DNA from: Treponema sp.
GTDB taxonomy: Bacteria; Spirochaetota; Spirochaetia; Treponematales; Treponemataceae
Direction: 5' to 3'
Length of the DNA: 5,516 nt
Assembly: GCA_016297415.1 (NCBI GenBank)
Contig: JAEDGQ010000107.1
Coordinates: forward strand, 1 to 5,516
Positions 1 through 5,228 of this stretch are shown piece after piece (position 1 is the first letter of the stretch; every line of letters begins with the position of its first letter). Below the pieces are notes generated by a model. That model saw only the letters and a program-made list of their open reading frames with translations, was not told where the DNA came from and searched no databases. Both the position numbers and the translations under genes were made by a program.

Positions 1-171
1 CTGGATGAATTTTTTATGGTGCGGGTTGGCACTTTAATGATTCACGAAAATGAAACTGAAGCTAATCTGGTAAAAAATCTGGGAGCCGATTTTGTCCGTT
101 TTTTTTTCTATGCAAAGCCATCCGAAAATTTTCAAACTCTAAGTGAAGGTTCAATACGGGAAGGAATATGA
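1..171 (+). CDS. C-terminal end of an unidentified protein (5' truncated by window edge)
   Basis: The first reading frame is open from base 1 to a TGA at 169-171 and gives 56 residues beginning LDEFFMVRVG and ending SEGSIREGI. It has no stop over its length. It ends three bases before the start codon of the HD-domain gene, which suggests the two are cotranscribed. The stretch RVGTLMIHENETEANLVKNL looks like a folded enzyme tail rather than low-complexity sequence. I do not recognise the family. There is an internal ATG at 16-18 but no Shine-Dalgarno before it, so I read this as the tail of a longer gene that begins outside the window. Confidence 0.6.
   Translation: MDEFFMVRVGTLMIHENETEANLVKNLGADFVRFFFYAKPSENFQTLSEGSIREGI
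158..166 (+). promoter_or_regulatory. Ribosome binding site of the HD-domain gene
   Basis: GGGAAGGAA lies inside the last codons of the upstream partial gene, about 8-10 bases before the ATG at 175. It supports that start and indicates translational coupling between the two genes. Confidence 0.6.
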
Positions 172-174
172 CTC

Positions 175-1011
175 ATGAAATCGCCTAAGGAAATAAGTGT
201 AAATGAAAAACTCGTTGCGCTGACAAAAGAAATAATAGATCTTGCGGAAAACAAGGATCAGCTGCCGTTGCAGATACTAGAGTCTCTTATTGATGACGAA
301 GAAATCCAATGCATTCAGGATTATGCAAACAATGTATCCATCGTGCGCCTTGGATTTAATGACCATGGGCCTGTTCATATGAGAACTGTCTGCCGCAATG
401 CTTTGAAAATGCTGAAGATACTTCATATAGCAGGAATCAAGACTTCATTGGAAAGGGAACTTTCAGGAAGCTTTTTGGACAGTGTTTGTGCCGTAATGAT
501 GGCAGGTTTTATGCATGATTTTGGAATGACAATTGGCCGTCAGGATCATGAACTTTATTCTGGAATAATAGCCTATAACATCATCGATAGAATTCTCAAT
601 CAGTTTCTTTCCGGGCAGGAAAATTTAAAAAGGAAAATTGTTATCCGCTCCATTGCCCTGGAAGGAATAATTGGTCACATGGGTGGCCGGAAAATTCATT
701 CTCTTGAAGCTGGAATCATTCAGATTGCTGACGGCTGCGACATGACAAAAGGACGTGCCCGAATTCCCATGGAATTGAACAAGACTCCTTCTGTTGGAGA
801 CATTCATAAATATTCTGCCAATTCCATTGAGAAGGTGAAAATTCTTGCAGGTCAGGAAAAACCAATAAGGATTAACGTCTTTATGAATTCTGATGTTGGA
901 TTTTTTCAGATTGAAGAAGTTCTGCTGCAGAAGATAAATGCAAGTCCTGCAAAAAATCTCATTGAACTTTTTGCAGGTGTAGATGGAATGGAAACTAAAA
1001 AATATTTGTGA
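175..1011 (+). CDS. HD-domain metal-dependent phosphohydrolase, function unassigned
   Basis: This is a 278-residue soluble protein with no signal peptide or membrane segment. The HD superfamily signature is visible in order: DHGPVH with His64 and His68, the HD pair His114-Asp115 in GFMHDFGM, further histidines at 125 and 168, and Asp186/Asp189 in IIQIADGCDMTKGR. These should bind one or two divalent metals and hydrolyse a phosphate ester or phosphoanhydride. After the HD core, residues about 214-265 form a second conserved region (EKPIRINVFMNSDVGFFQIE). From memory it resembles the C-terminal part of HD proteins common in archaea and some anaerobic bacteria. The substrate is unknown. It has no GGDEF, RelA or ACT domain that would point to a nucleotide second messenger. 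The start at 175 is supported by an upstream GGAAGGA and close spacing to the preceding gene. The gene converges with the Nudix remnant three bases beyond its stop. Confidence 0.85.
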   Translation: MKSPKEISVNEKLVALTKEIIDLAENKDQLPLQILESLIDDEEIQCIQDYANNVSIVRLGFNDHGPVHMRTVCRNALKMLKILHIAGIKTSLERELSGSFLDSVCAVMMAGFMHDFGMTIGRQDHELYSGIIAYNIIDRILNQFLSGQENLKRKIVIRSIALEGIIGHMGGRKIHSLEAGIIQIADGCDMTKGRARIPMELNKTPSVGDIHKYSANSIEKVKILAGQEKPIRINVFMNSDVGFFQIEEVLLQKINASPAKNLIELFAGVDGMETKKYL

Positions 1012-1014
1012 TTT

Positions 1015-1260
1015 TCAGTCTGCAATAAGTTTTTCGATTGCCGGTAAAATTTGTTCGTCTGCCGGTAGCCAATCCACAGAATGCAAAGTTTTACTGTTCA
1101 ACCATTTTGCAGCTGCATGTTCAAGAAGTTTCAATTCACCTGAAATGATGGTACACAAAATGCAATGCATTGTCAGATGGAAAGTTGGATAATCATAATC
1201 TACAACGCCAAGAATTTTTTCAGCCTTCACATTGGCTGCCGGACCGCCTGCCAGAGACAT
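1015..1260 (-). pseudogene. Remnant of a MutT-type Nudix hydrolase lacking the Nudix box
   Basis: The minus strand encodes 81 residues. From about residue 8 onward they match the C-terminal half of MutT-like (deoxy)nucleoside triphosphate pyrophosphohydrolases: ANVKAEKILG, VDYDYPTFHLTMHC, SGELKLLEHAAAKWL and SVDWLPAD are characteristic. Intact members are about 125-135 residues and carry the catalytic Nudix box GX5EX7REUXEEXGU immediately before this point. Here that half is missing. The sequence upstream is AT-rich, reaches an in-frame stop near 1305, and contains no trace of the box. The first residues (MSLAGGP) do not look like the family, so the break lies near 1240-1255. No Shine-Dalgarno precedes the ATG. 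I infer a 5'-deleted, non-catalytic pseudogene. A reused short peptide cannot be excluded. The intact enzyme would sanitise oxidised nucleotides such as 8-oxo-dGTP. Confidence 0.8.
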
Positions 1261-1383
1261 TAAAGCGGAAATTTTTTGGTGTTTTTTTGATTTTTTATTA
1301 TCTTATATTAGCAGCTTGAATAAAAAAAGTTCACGCCTGGTTTTCCGGAGTGGTGAGATTTTTGTGACTGGTTAATGACTGAC

Positions 1384-1431
1384 GGAGAAGGAAAAAATAC
1401 TGAAAATATGTTATTCTTAAACTATGAATGA
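1384..1431 (+). promoter_or_regulatory. Possible leader of the reductase gene with a 7-codon upstream ORF
   Basis: The only Shine-Dalgarno-like purine run before the reductase gene is GGAGAAGG at 1384-1391, more than 30 bases before its ATG at 1424. An ATG at 1408 opens a 7-codon frame (MLFLNYE) whose TGA at 1429-1431 overlaps the start of the reductase reading frame. This geometry could give termination-reinitiation coupling. It may equally be chance, with an unusual or leaderless start at 1424. TATGTT at 1407-1412 could be read as a -10 box, but I see no good -35 box. Confidence 0.25.
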
Positions 1432-2287
1432 TGAAAAATTTGATGTAGCTGTAATCGGTACAGGGCCGGCAGGACTTTCGGCAGCCGTTACCCTTAAAAT
1501 CAGAAACAAAAACATTATTCTTTTTGGCAGCAGGGAACTTTCTTCCAAACTGGAAAAGGCTCACGAAATTCAAAACTATCTGGGTTTTCCGGCAGTCAAA
1601 GGCGGAGAGCTTGCAGAGAATTTCAGGACTCATATTGAGAATCTGGGGATTGAAATTACTGAAGATCAGATTACTGCCTGCTATTCTATGGGTGAGTATT
1701 TTAGCCTCACTTCAAAGGCTAATAAAACTTATTCCGCAAAAGCTGTAATTCTTGCAACCGGAGTAAATTTTGGTAAGCCTTATGAAGGTGAAGAAAAATT
1801 TCTGGGCCGAGGTGTAAGTTACTGTGCTACCTGTGATGCTCCTTTGTACAAAGGAAAAAAAGCAGCAGTAATTGCTCAGTCTCAGAAAGAAGAAGGGGAA
1901 GCTGAATTTTTAGCAGAGGTATGTGAAAAAGTTTTTTATGTTCCCCTGTACAAAATGGAAAAAGGCTTTTCTGCAGGAAATATTCAGATTGTAAATGATG
2001 AAGTTGTTTCCATTGAAGGTGCCATGAAGGCAAATAAGCTGGTGCTTAAAAACGGAGAAATCGAAGCTGACTGTGTATTTATTCTCAGGGACAGCGTTTC
2101 GCCAAAGCAGCTGGTGCCGGGCCTTGAACTGGATGAAAATCACGTAAAAGTGAACCGTCAGATGGAAACAAATCTAAAAGGTCTCTTTGCCTGTGGAGAT
2201 ATTACAGGCCTTCCGTACCAGTACATAAAAAGTGCGGGAGAAGGAAATGTAGCTGCCCTTAGTGCAGTAAAGTATCTTGGAAAATAG
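1424..2287 (+). CDS. trxB: Thioredoxin-reductase-like FAD flavoprotein without NADPH-binding motifs
   Basis: This 287-residue flavoprotein should reduce the thioredoxin encoded just downstream. It has the N-terminal FAD motif GTGPAG (residues 12-17), the redox-active CATC (Cys134, Cys137) in SYCATCDAP, and the C-terminal FAD motif FACGD (255-259) followed by PYQYIKSAGEGN. The central domain is unusual. Where NADPH-dependent TrxB has GxGxxA near residue 150, this protein has AQSQKE (151-156). The HRRxxxR loop that binds the NADPH phosphate is replaced by VPLYKMEK (173-180). At 287 residues it is also shorter than typical TrxB (about 305-320). Loss of these motifs is the hallmark of ferredoxin- or flavin-linked reductases such as clostridial FFTR. 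The electron donor is therefore probably not NADPH; this is inference from motifs. The start at 1424 fits the FAD fold, although no close Shine-Dalgarno is visible. The thioredoxin gene follows 41 bases later in an apparent operon. Confidence 0.88.
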   Translation: MNDEKFDVAVIGTGPAGLSAAVTLKIRNKNIILFGSRELSSKLEKAHEIQNYLGFPAVKGGELAENFRTHIENLGIEITEDQITACYSMGEYFSLTSKANKTYSAKAVILATGVNFGKPYEGEEKFLGRGVSYCATCDAPLYKGKKAAVIAQSQKEEGEAEFLAEVCEKVFYVPLYKMEKGFSAGNIQIVNDEVVSIEGAMKANKLVLKNGEIEADCVFILRDSVSPKQLVPGLELDENHVKVNRQMETNLKGLFACGDITGLPYQYIKSAGEGNVAALSAVKYLGK

Positions 2288-2294
2288 GAGGCAC

Positions 2295-2310
2295 TGCCGC
2301 TAACGCGGTG
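2295..2310 (+). repeat. Short palindromic repeat in the trxB-trxA junction
   Basis: TGCCGCTAACGCGGTG contains the inverted pair CCGC/GCGG around a TAAC loop, extended by two G-U pairs. A 16-mer differing at two positions occurs at 4200-4215 in the thiD-thiC spacer. It lies between the reductase stop and the thioredoxin ribosome binding site, so it could form a small hairpin in the operon mRNA. Confidence 0.45.
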
Positions 2311-2316
2311 TTTTCT

Positions 2317-2322
2317 AAGGAG
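2317..2322 (+). promoter_or_regulatory. Ribosome binding site of the thioredoxin gene
   Basis: AAGGAG lies six bases before the ATG at 2329. It decides the start. An in-frame GTG at 2308 would add seven residues (MFSKEII), but the Shine-Dalgarno would then be inside the coding region and the protein would be longer than thioredoxins usually are. Confidence 0.8.
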
Positions 2323-2328
2323 ATAATT

Positions 2329-2640
2329 ATGGTTAAAAAAATTAGTGAAGCAGAATTTGAAGCTGCTGTTAAAGAAGGTATTTCAGTTGTAGATTTCAGC
2401 GCAACATGGTGCGGTCCATGCCAGATGCTGGCTCCTGTTCTTGAAAAGGTGTCAGAAGGAATGGCTGGAAAGGTAAACTTTTTTGCTGTTGATGTAGATG
2501 AAGCTCCTGCACTCTGCCAGAAGTTTGGTGTAATGAGCGTGCCTGCTGTTTTTATGCTTAAAGACGGAGAAGAAGTTTCTCATTCCATCGGCTTTAAGCC
2601 ACAGGAAATGATTGAAGCCTGGATTAAAGAAAACCTTTAG
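2329..2640 (+). CDS. trxA: Thioredoxin
   Basis: This is a 103-residue cytoplasmic thioredoxin, the usual length for the family. The active site is a classical WCGPC (residues 27-31, redox cysteines 28 and 31) after the strand SVVDFSAT. The conserved cis-proline is Pro72 in MSVPAVFM, and the family's buried acid corresponds to Asp22 in VVDFSA. The C-terminal strand and helix (DGEEVSHSIGFKPQEMIEAWI) are complete. An extra cysteine at residue 63 lies in the ALCQKFGV helix. It reduces disulfides in target proteins such as ribonucleotide reductase and peroxiredoxins, and should be recharged by the flavoprotein encoded directly upstream. The start at ATG 2329 is chosen from the AAGGAG six bases before it. 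No clear plus-strand terminator follows; the hairpin at 2665-2695 is better suited to the opposite strand. Confidence 0.96.
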   Translation: MVKKISEAEFEAAVKEGISVVDFSATWCGPCQMLAPVLEKVSEGMAGKVNFFAVDVDEAPALCQKFGVMSVPAVFMLKDGEEVSHSIGFKPQEMIEAWIKENL

Positions 2641-2664
2641 TTCTAAAAGCTTAAAAAAGTGAAT

Positions 2665-2695
2665 TGGGTGCCAGACACAGAGCATCCGGCACCCA
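2665..2695 (-). terminator. Probable intrinsic terminator of thiC
   Basis: TGGGTGCC (2665-2672) and GGCACCCA (2688-2695) form an 8-bp perfect stem around a 15-base loop, 19 bases beyond the thiC stop. On the minus strand the stem is followed after seven bases by a run of six T. On the plus strand no T run follows, so it would at best weakly separate the convergent trxA transcript. The gap before the T run makes it imperfect. Confidence 0.55.
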
Positions 2696-2713
2696 GGTAA
2701 TCTGCAGAATGTT

Positions 2714-4027
2714 TTACAGAATATCAATAACTTCGCCGCTTAAAGCTTTATTCATGGAACGAACGGCACAGAATTTGCCGCACATTGAGCAGGCTTCTGA
2801 GTGGTCGTCTTCAGGCTTGCGGCTGTCACGGATAGCACGGGCTGTTTCCGGATCCAGGGCACAGGCAAACTGAGCGTCCCAGTCCAGCTTGTGGCGTGCA
2901 TCTGCCATTTTGTCATCAATATCACGAGCACCAGGAATGCCTTTTGCAATATCGGCAGCATGGGCAGCAATTTTAGAAGCAATGATTCCCTGTTTAACAT
3001 CGTCAACATTTGGAAGGGCCAGGTGTTCTGCAGGAGTTACATAGCACAGGAAGGCAGCACCGCTCATGGCAGCAACAGCCCCGCCGATTGCAGAAGTAAT
3101 GTGGTCGTAACCTGGAGCAATGTCTGTAACGAGAGGTCCAAGAACATAGAATGGAGCACCCTTACAGATTGTCTGCTGAACCTGCATGTTTGCTGCAATC
3201 TGGTTCAATGGAACGTGTCCAGGACCTTCAACCATAACCTGAACATTGTGTTTCCATGCACGGTCAGTAAGTTCACCAAGGCGGACAAGTTCTTCAATCT
3301 GACAAACGTCTGTTGCATCGGCAAGACAGCCTGGACGGCATGCGTCGCCTAAAGAAACAGTTACATCGTATTCTTCACAGATATCAAGAATTTCGTCGTA
3401 GTATTCGTAGAAGGGATTTTCGTTGCCGGTCATTACCATCCATGCAAAAACAAGGGAACCGCCGCGGCTTACAATGTTCATTTTACGGCCAACTTTTTTA
3501 ATCTGTTCAATTGTTTTGCGTGTGATTCCGCAGTGAACAGTTACAAAGTCAACGCCGTCCTGAGCGTGAAGGCGAACAACATCAATAAAGTCTTTTGCAG
3601 TCAAAGTTGCCAGGTCCCGCTGATAGTGAATAACGCTGTCGTAAACAGGAACTGTACCAATCATTGCAGGACATTCAGCTGTTAACTTCTGACGGAAAGG
3701 CTGTGTGTTTCCGTGGCTGGAAAGGTCCATGATAGCTTCGGCACCCATGTTTACGGCGCTCATAACTTTCTGCATTTCAATGTTGTAGTCCTTGCAGTCA
3801 CGGCTTACACCAAGATTTACGTTGATTTTTGTCTTGAGCATTGAGCCGATACCTTCAGGGTTCAGGCATTTGTGGTTTTTGTTGGCAGGAATTGCAACTT
3901 TTCCTTCAGCAACCAGTTTCATAAGCTTTGCCGAATCCATTTTTTCTTTTTTTGCAACAGTTTCCATTTCTGGAGTCAAAATCCCTTTGCGGGCAGCATC
4001 CATTTGTGTTGTGTAATTTCTTTCCAT
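2714..4027 (-). CDS. thiC: Phosphomethylpyrimidine synthase ThiC
   Basis: This 437-residue radical-SAM enzyme rearranges 5-aminoimidazole ribonucleotide into HMP-P, the pyrimidine precursor of thiamine. The family is easily recognised: INVNLGVSRDC (69-78), MDLSSHGN (100-107), SRGGS (187-191), SLGDACRPG (225-233), EGPGHVP (267-273) with metal-ligand His271, GYDHITSAIGGA (306-317) with His309, and YVTPAEHL (329-336). The C-terminal iron-sulfur motif is CSMCGKFC (Cys413, Cys416, Cys420). Its spacing is CX2CX3C, one residue shorter than the CX2CX4C of well-studied ThiC proteins. The overall length fits the short ThiC form that lacks the extended N-terminal domain. An AAGGAG at 4035-4040, seven bases upstream on the minus strand, supports the ATG at 4027. 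It lies downstream of thiD, separated by a 204-base repeat-filled spacer, and is probably controlled by the same TPP riboswitch if read-through occurs. I see no separate promoter I trust. Confidence 0.97.
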   Translation of the reverse strand: MERNYTTQMDAARKGILTPEMETVAKKEKMDSAKLMKLVAEGKVAIPANKNHKCLNPEGIGSMLKTKINVNLGVSRDCKDYNIEMQKVMSAVNMGAEAIMDLSSHGNTQPFRQKLTAECPAMIGTVPVYDSVIHYQRDLATLTAKDFIDVVRLHAQDGVDFVTVHCGITRKTIEQIKKVGRKMNIVSRGGSLVFAWMVMTGNENPFYEYYDEILDICEEYDVTVSLGDACRPGCLADATDVCQIEELVRLGELTDRAWKHNVQVMVEGPGHVPLNQIAANMQVQQTICKGAPFYVLGPLVTDIAPGYDHITSAIGGAVAAMSGAAFLCYVTPAEHLALPNVDDVKQGIIASKIAAHAADIAKGIPGARDIDDKMADARHKLDWDAQFACALDPETARAIRDSRKPEDDHSEACSMCGKFCAVRSMNKALSGEVIDIL

Positions 4028-4034
4028 AATATTT

Positions 4035-4040
4035 CTCCTT
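4035..4040 (-). promoter_or_regulatory. Ribosome binding site of thiC
   Basis: On the minus strand AAGGAG precedes the thiC ATG by seven bases, fixing the start at 4027. Confidence 0.8.
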
Positions 4041-4063
4041 CAGTTATTTTTTTTATTTTTATG

Positions 4064-4226
4064 GGAGTTGCCTGCCGGAGGCAGGCCGGGCTTTCCGTGG
4101 CTCCGCTGTCGCTTCGACCCGCTTCGCGGTTTTGCTTCGCAACCACTACAATCCCTAACTCGTCAAGGCACGCTATGCTTGAAGCCTTGACAAGCGGGGT
4201 GCCGCTATCGCGGCGATCCCTAACTC
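4064..4226. repeat. Repeat island filling the thiD-thiC spacer
   Basis: This GC-rich block contrasts sharply with the AT-rich bases on both sides and carries no convincing gene. It contains five or more perfect hairpins: GCCTGCC/GGCAGGC at 4070-4086, three mini-hairpins at 4108-4142, GTCAAGGC/GCCTTGAC at 4162-4191, and GCCGC/GCGGC at 4201-4214. The direct repeat ATCCCTAACTC occurs at 4151-4161 and 4216-4226, flanking the last two hairpins. A long plus-strand open frame crosses it, but that frame is antisense to thiC and thiD and looks spurious. The composition suggests a mosaic of dispersed repetitive elements inserted between two operon genes. No terminator-like T run follows any hairpin on the minus strand, so cotranscription of thiD and thiC remains possible. 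Confidence 0.7.
4097..4146. repeat. Clustered mini-hairpins enclosed by a GTGG/CCAC stem
   Basis: Three 11-base perfect hairpins follow one another: GTCGCTTCGAC (4108-4118), CCGCTTCGCGG (4119-4129) and TTGCTTCGCAA (4132-4142). All share the core GCTTCG and have three-base loops. GTGG at 4097-4100 can pair with CCAC at 4143-4146 and close a multi-branched structure around them. Stem sequences differ while pairing is kept. Confidence 0.6.
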
Positions 4227-4231
4227 ATTTT

Positions 4232-5083
4232 TTATTTCAAAATTGCCCAGTTGTGAGCCATAGGACCGCGGCCTTTTCCCAGATTCAGCATGGCTGCCAG
4301 TGCACCCGAAATGTATTCCTTTGCATTTGCAACGCTCTGTTCCAGGGAGCATCCTTTTGCAAGATTTGCTGCAATGGCGCTGGAAAGGGTACAGCCTGTT
4401 CCGTGGGTATTAGGGTTGTTGATTCTCTTTCCCCTGAACCATTTTTTTACGATTGTTCCGTCTGGATTTTTTCCGTAGAGAAAATCATTGGCATCGTTTA
4501 CATTGTGGCCGCCTTTTACAAGAACAGCACAACCGAATTCTTCGTGGATTTTTCTGGCAGCTTCTTCCATCTGTGCTTCGGAAATAATTTTCAGGCTGGA
4601 AATAGAATCTGCGAGATTCGAAGAATCTGGTTGGAAATTAAGTGTCTCAAGAAGAAACTCAATTTCCGGAATGTTTGGTGTGATTACTGCAGCCAGAGGG
4701 AACAGTTCTTTTTTGAGGGTGTCAATTGCATCGTCAGAAATGAGCTTAGCACCGCTTGTTGCAACCATTACCGGATCAACAACAACGTTTTTAAGTCCAT
4801 ACTTTTTAATAGAAGAAGCAATGACCTTGATAAGGGGAATGGAAGATACCATTCCGGTTTTTACAGCGTCAGGACGAATGTCAGAAACGACAGCATCAAT
4901 CTGCTGCTGAAGAAATTCAGGTGTAACTTCCTGAATCCCAGTAACGCCGGTAGTATTCTGTGCAGTTAAAGCTGTAATCGCACTCATGGCATAAACGCCA
5001 TTAATGGTCATAGTCTTAATGTCAGCCTGTATTCCGGCGCCTCCGCAGGAATCACTCCCCGCGATTGTTAAAGCAGTATTCAT
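4232..5083 (-). CDS. thiD: Hydroxymethylpyrimidine/phosphomethylpyrimidine kinase ThiD
   Basis: This 283-residue ribokinase-fold enzyme phosphorylates HMP and HMP-P to HMP-PP, the pyrimidine substrate for thiamine phosphate synthase. Visible motifs are LTIAGSDSCGGAGIQAD (5-21), the pyrimidine-contacting TAQNTTGV (40-47), VVVDPVMVATSG (100-111), VITPNIPE (133-140), VLVKGGH (187-193), and the anion-hole/catalytic segment NTHGTGCTLSSAIA (225-238) with Cys231. The protein is slightly longer than usual (about 265-270) because residues about 151-168, after EIEFLLETLNF, look like an extra loop. No ThiE domain is fused. GGAGG at 5090-5094 on the minus strand, six bases before the ATG, supports the start. 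It is the first gene after the TPP riboswitch and its terminator, so it should be repressed when TPP is plentiful unless the repeat-borne promoter-like sites act. Confidence 0.96.
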   Translation of the reverse strand: MNTALTIAGSDSCGGAGIQADIKTMTINGVYAMSAITALTAQNTTGVTGIQEVTPEFLQQQIDAVVSDIRPDAVKTGMVSSIPLIKVIASSIKKYGLKNVVVDPVMVATSGAKLISDDAIDTLKKELFPLAAVITPNIPEIEFLLETLNFQPDSSNLADSISSLKIISEAQMEEAARKIHEEFGCAVLVKGGHNVNDANDFLYGKNPDGTIVKKWFRGKRINNPNTHGTGCTLSSAIAANLAKGCSLEQSVANAKEYISGALAAMLNLGKGRGPMAHNWAILK

Positions 5084-5089
5084 TGAATA

Positions 5090-5094
5090 CCTCC
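5090..5094 (-). promoter_or_regulatory. Ribosome binding site of thiD
   Basis: On the minus strand GGAGG lies six bases before the thiD ATG at 5083. It is just downstream of the repeat composite, so the repeats end only about ten bases short of the translation signal. Confidence 0.8.
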
Positions 5095-5104
5095 ATAACC
5101 CCTA

Positions 5105-5154
5105 TGGTGCCCCTAGGGTATTTTTATACGCGCACGGATGCGCGTTCAATAAAA
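5105..5154. repeat. 50-bp direct repeat, copy 1
   Basis: This unit starts TGGTGCCCCTAGGG, continues through TATTTTTATACGCGCACGG and ends in TTCAATAAAA. Copy 2 at 5229-5278 is identical except for three bases. Within it ACGCGC/GCGCGT forms a perfect 6-bp stem around ACGGAT, and CCCTAGGG is a palindrome. Confidence 0.85.
5123..5149 (-). promoter_or_regulatory. Promoter-like boxes within repeat copy 1
   Basis: On the minus strand TTGAAC (5149-5144) is followed after 15 bases by TATAAA (5128-5123), resembling a sigma-70 promoter pointing at thiD, with shorter than ideal spacing. Copy 2 has the same boxes at 5273-5268 and 5252-5247. If active they would give thiD transcripts that do not contain the riboswitch. 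This is inferred from sequence resemblance only. Confidence 0.25.
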
Positions 5155-5170
5155 CGGTAAAAGAAGCCCG

Positions 5171-5193
5171 CGAGAATTGCAGAGCAATTCTCG
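5171..5193. repeat. Perfect 10-bp inverted repeat
   Basis: CGAGAATTGC (5171-5180) and GCAATTCTCG (5184-5193) are perfect complements around a three-base loop AGA. It lies between the two 50-bp direct repeats. Neither strand has a T run directly after it, so it does not look like a terminator. Confidence 0.8.
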
Positions 5194-5195
5194 TA

Positions 5196-5226
5196 GGAAA
5201 AAAATTACAGGAAGTAATTTTTTTCC
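5196..5226. repeat. Perfect 13-bp inverted repeat
   Basis: GGAAAAAAATTAC (5196-5208) and GTAATTTTTTTCC (5214-5226) are perfect complements around the loop AGGAA. It lies two bases from the preceding hairpin and two bases from the second 50-bp direct repeat. The A7/T7 runs are inside the stem rather than after it. Confidence 0.8.
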
Positions 5227-5228
5227 GC

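Noticed and set aside
983..1192. Plus-strand open frame of 69 codons overlapping the HD gene end
   Set aside because: It is antisense to the Nudix remnant, whose protein similarity is clear. No ribosome binding site is seen.
1331..1633. Minus-strand open frame upstream of the Nudix remnant, checked as a possible missing N-terminal half
   Set aside because: Its translation shows no Nudix box, and most of it is antisense to the reductase FAD domain.
2801..3352. Plus-strand open frame of 183 codons inside thiC
   Set aside because: It is fully antisense to conserved ThiC sequence, with no ribosome binding site and no recognisable domain.
3872..4969. Long plus-strand open frame of 365 codons antisense to thiC and thiD
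   Set aside because: It lies opposite two unmistakable genes and runs through the repeat island. Its protein is rich in Cys, Phe, Ser and Arg with no recognisable family, which is typical of an antisense shadow.
5171..5226. The two perfect hairpins considered as tandem terminators
   Set aside because: Neither is followed by a T run on either strand; in the second the T run is inside the stem. The riboswitch already has a proper terminator at 5275-5313.
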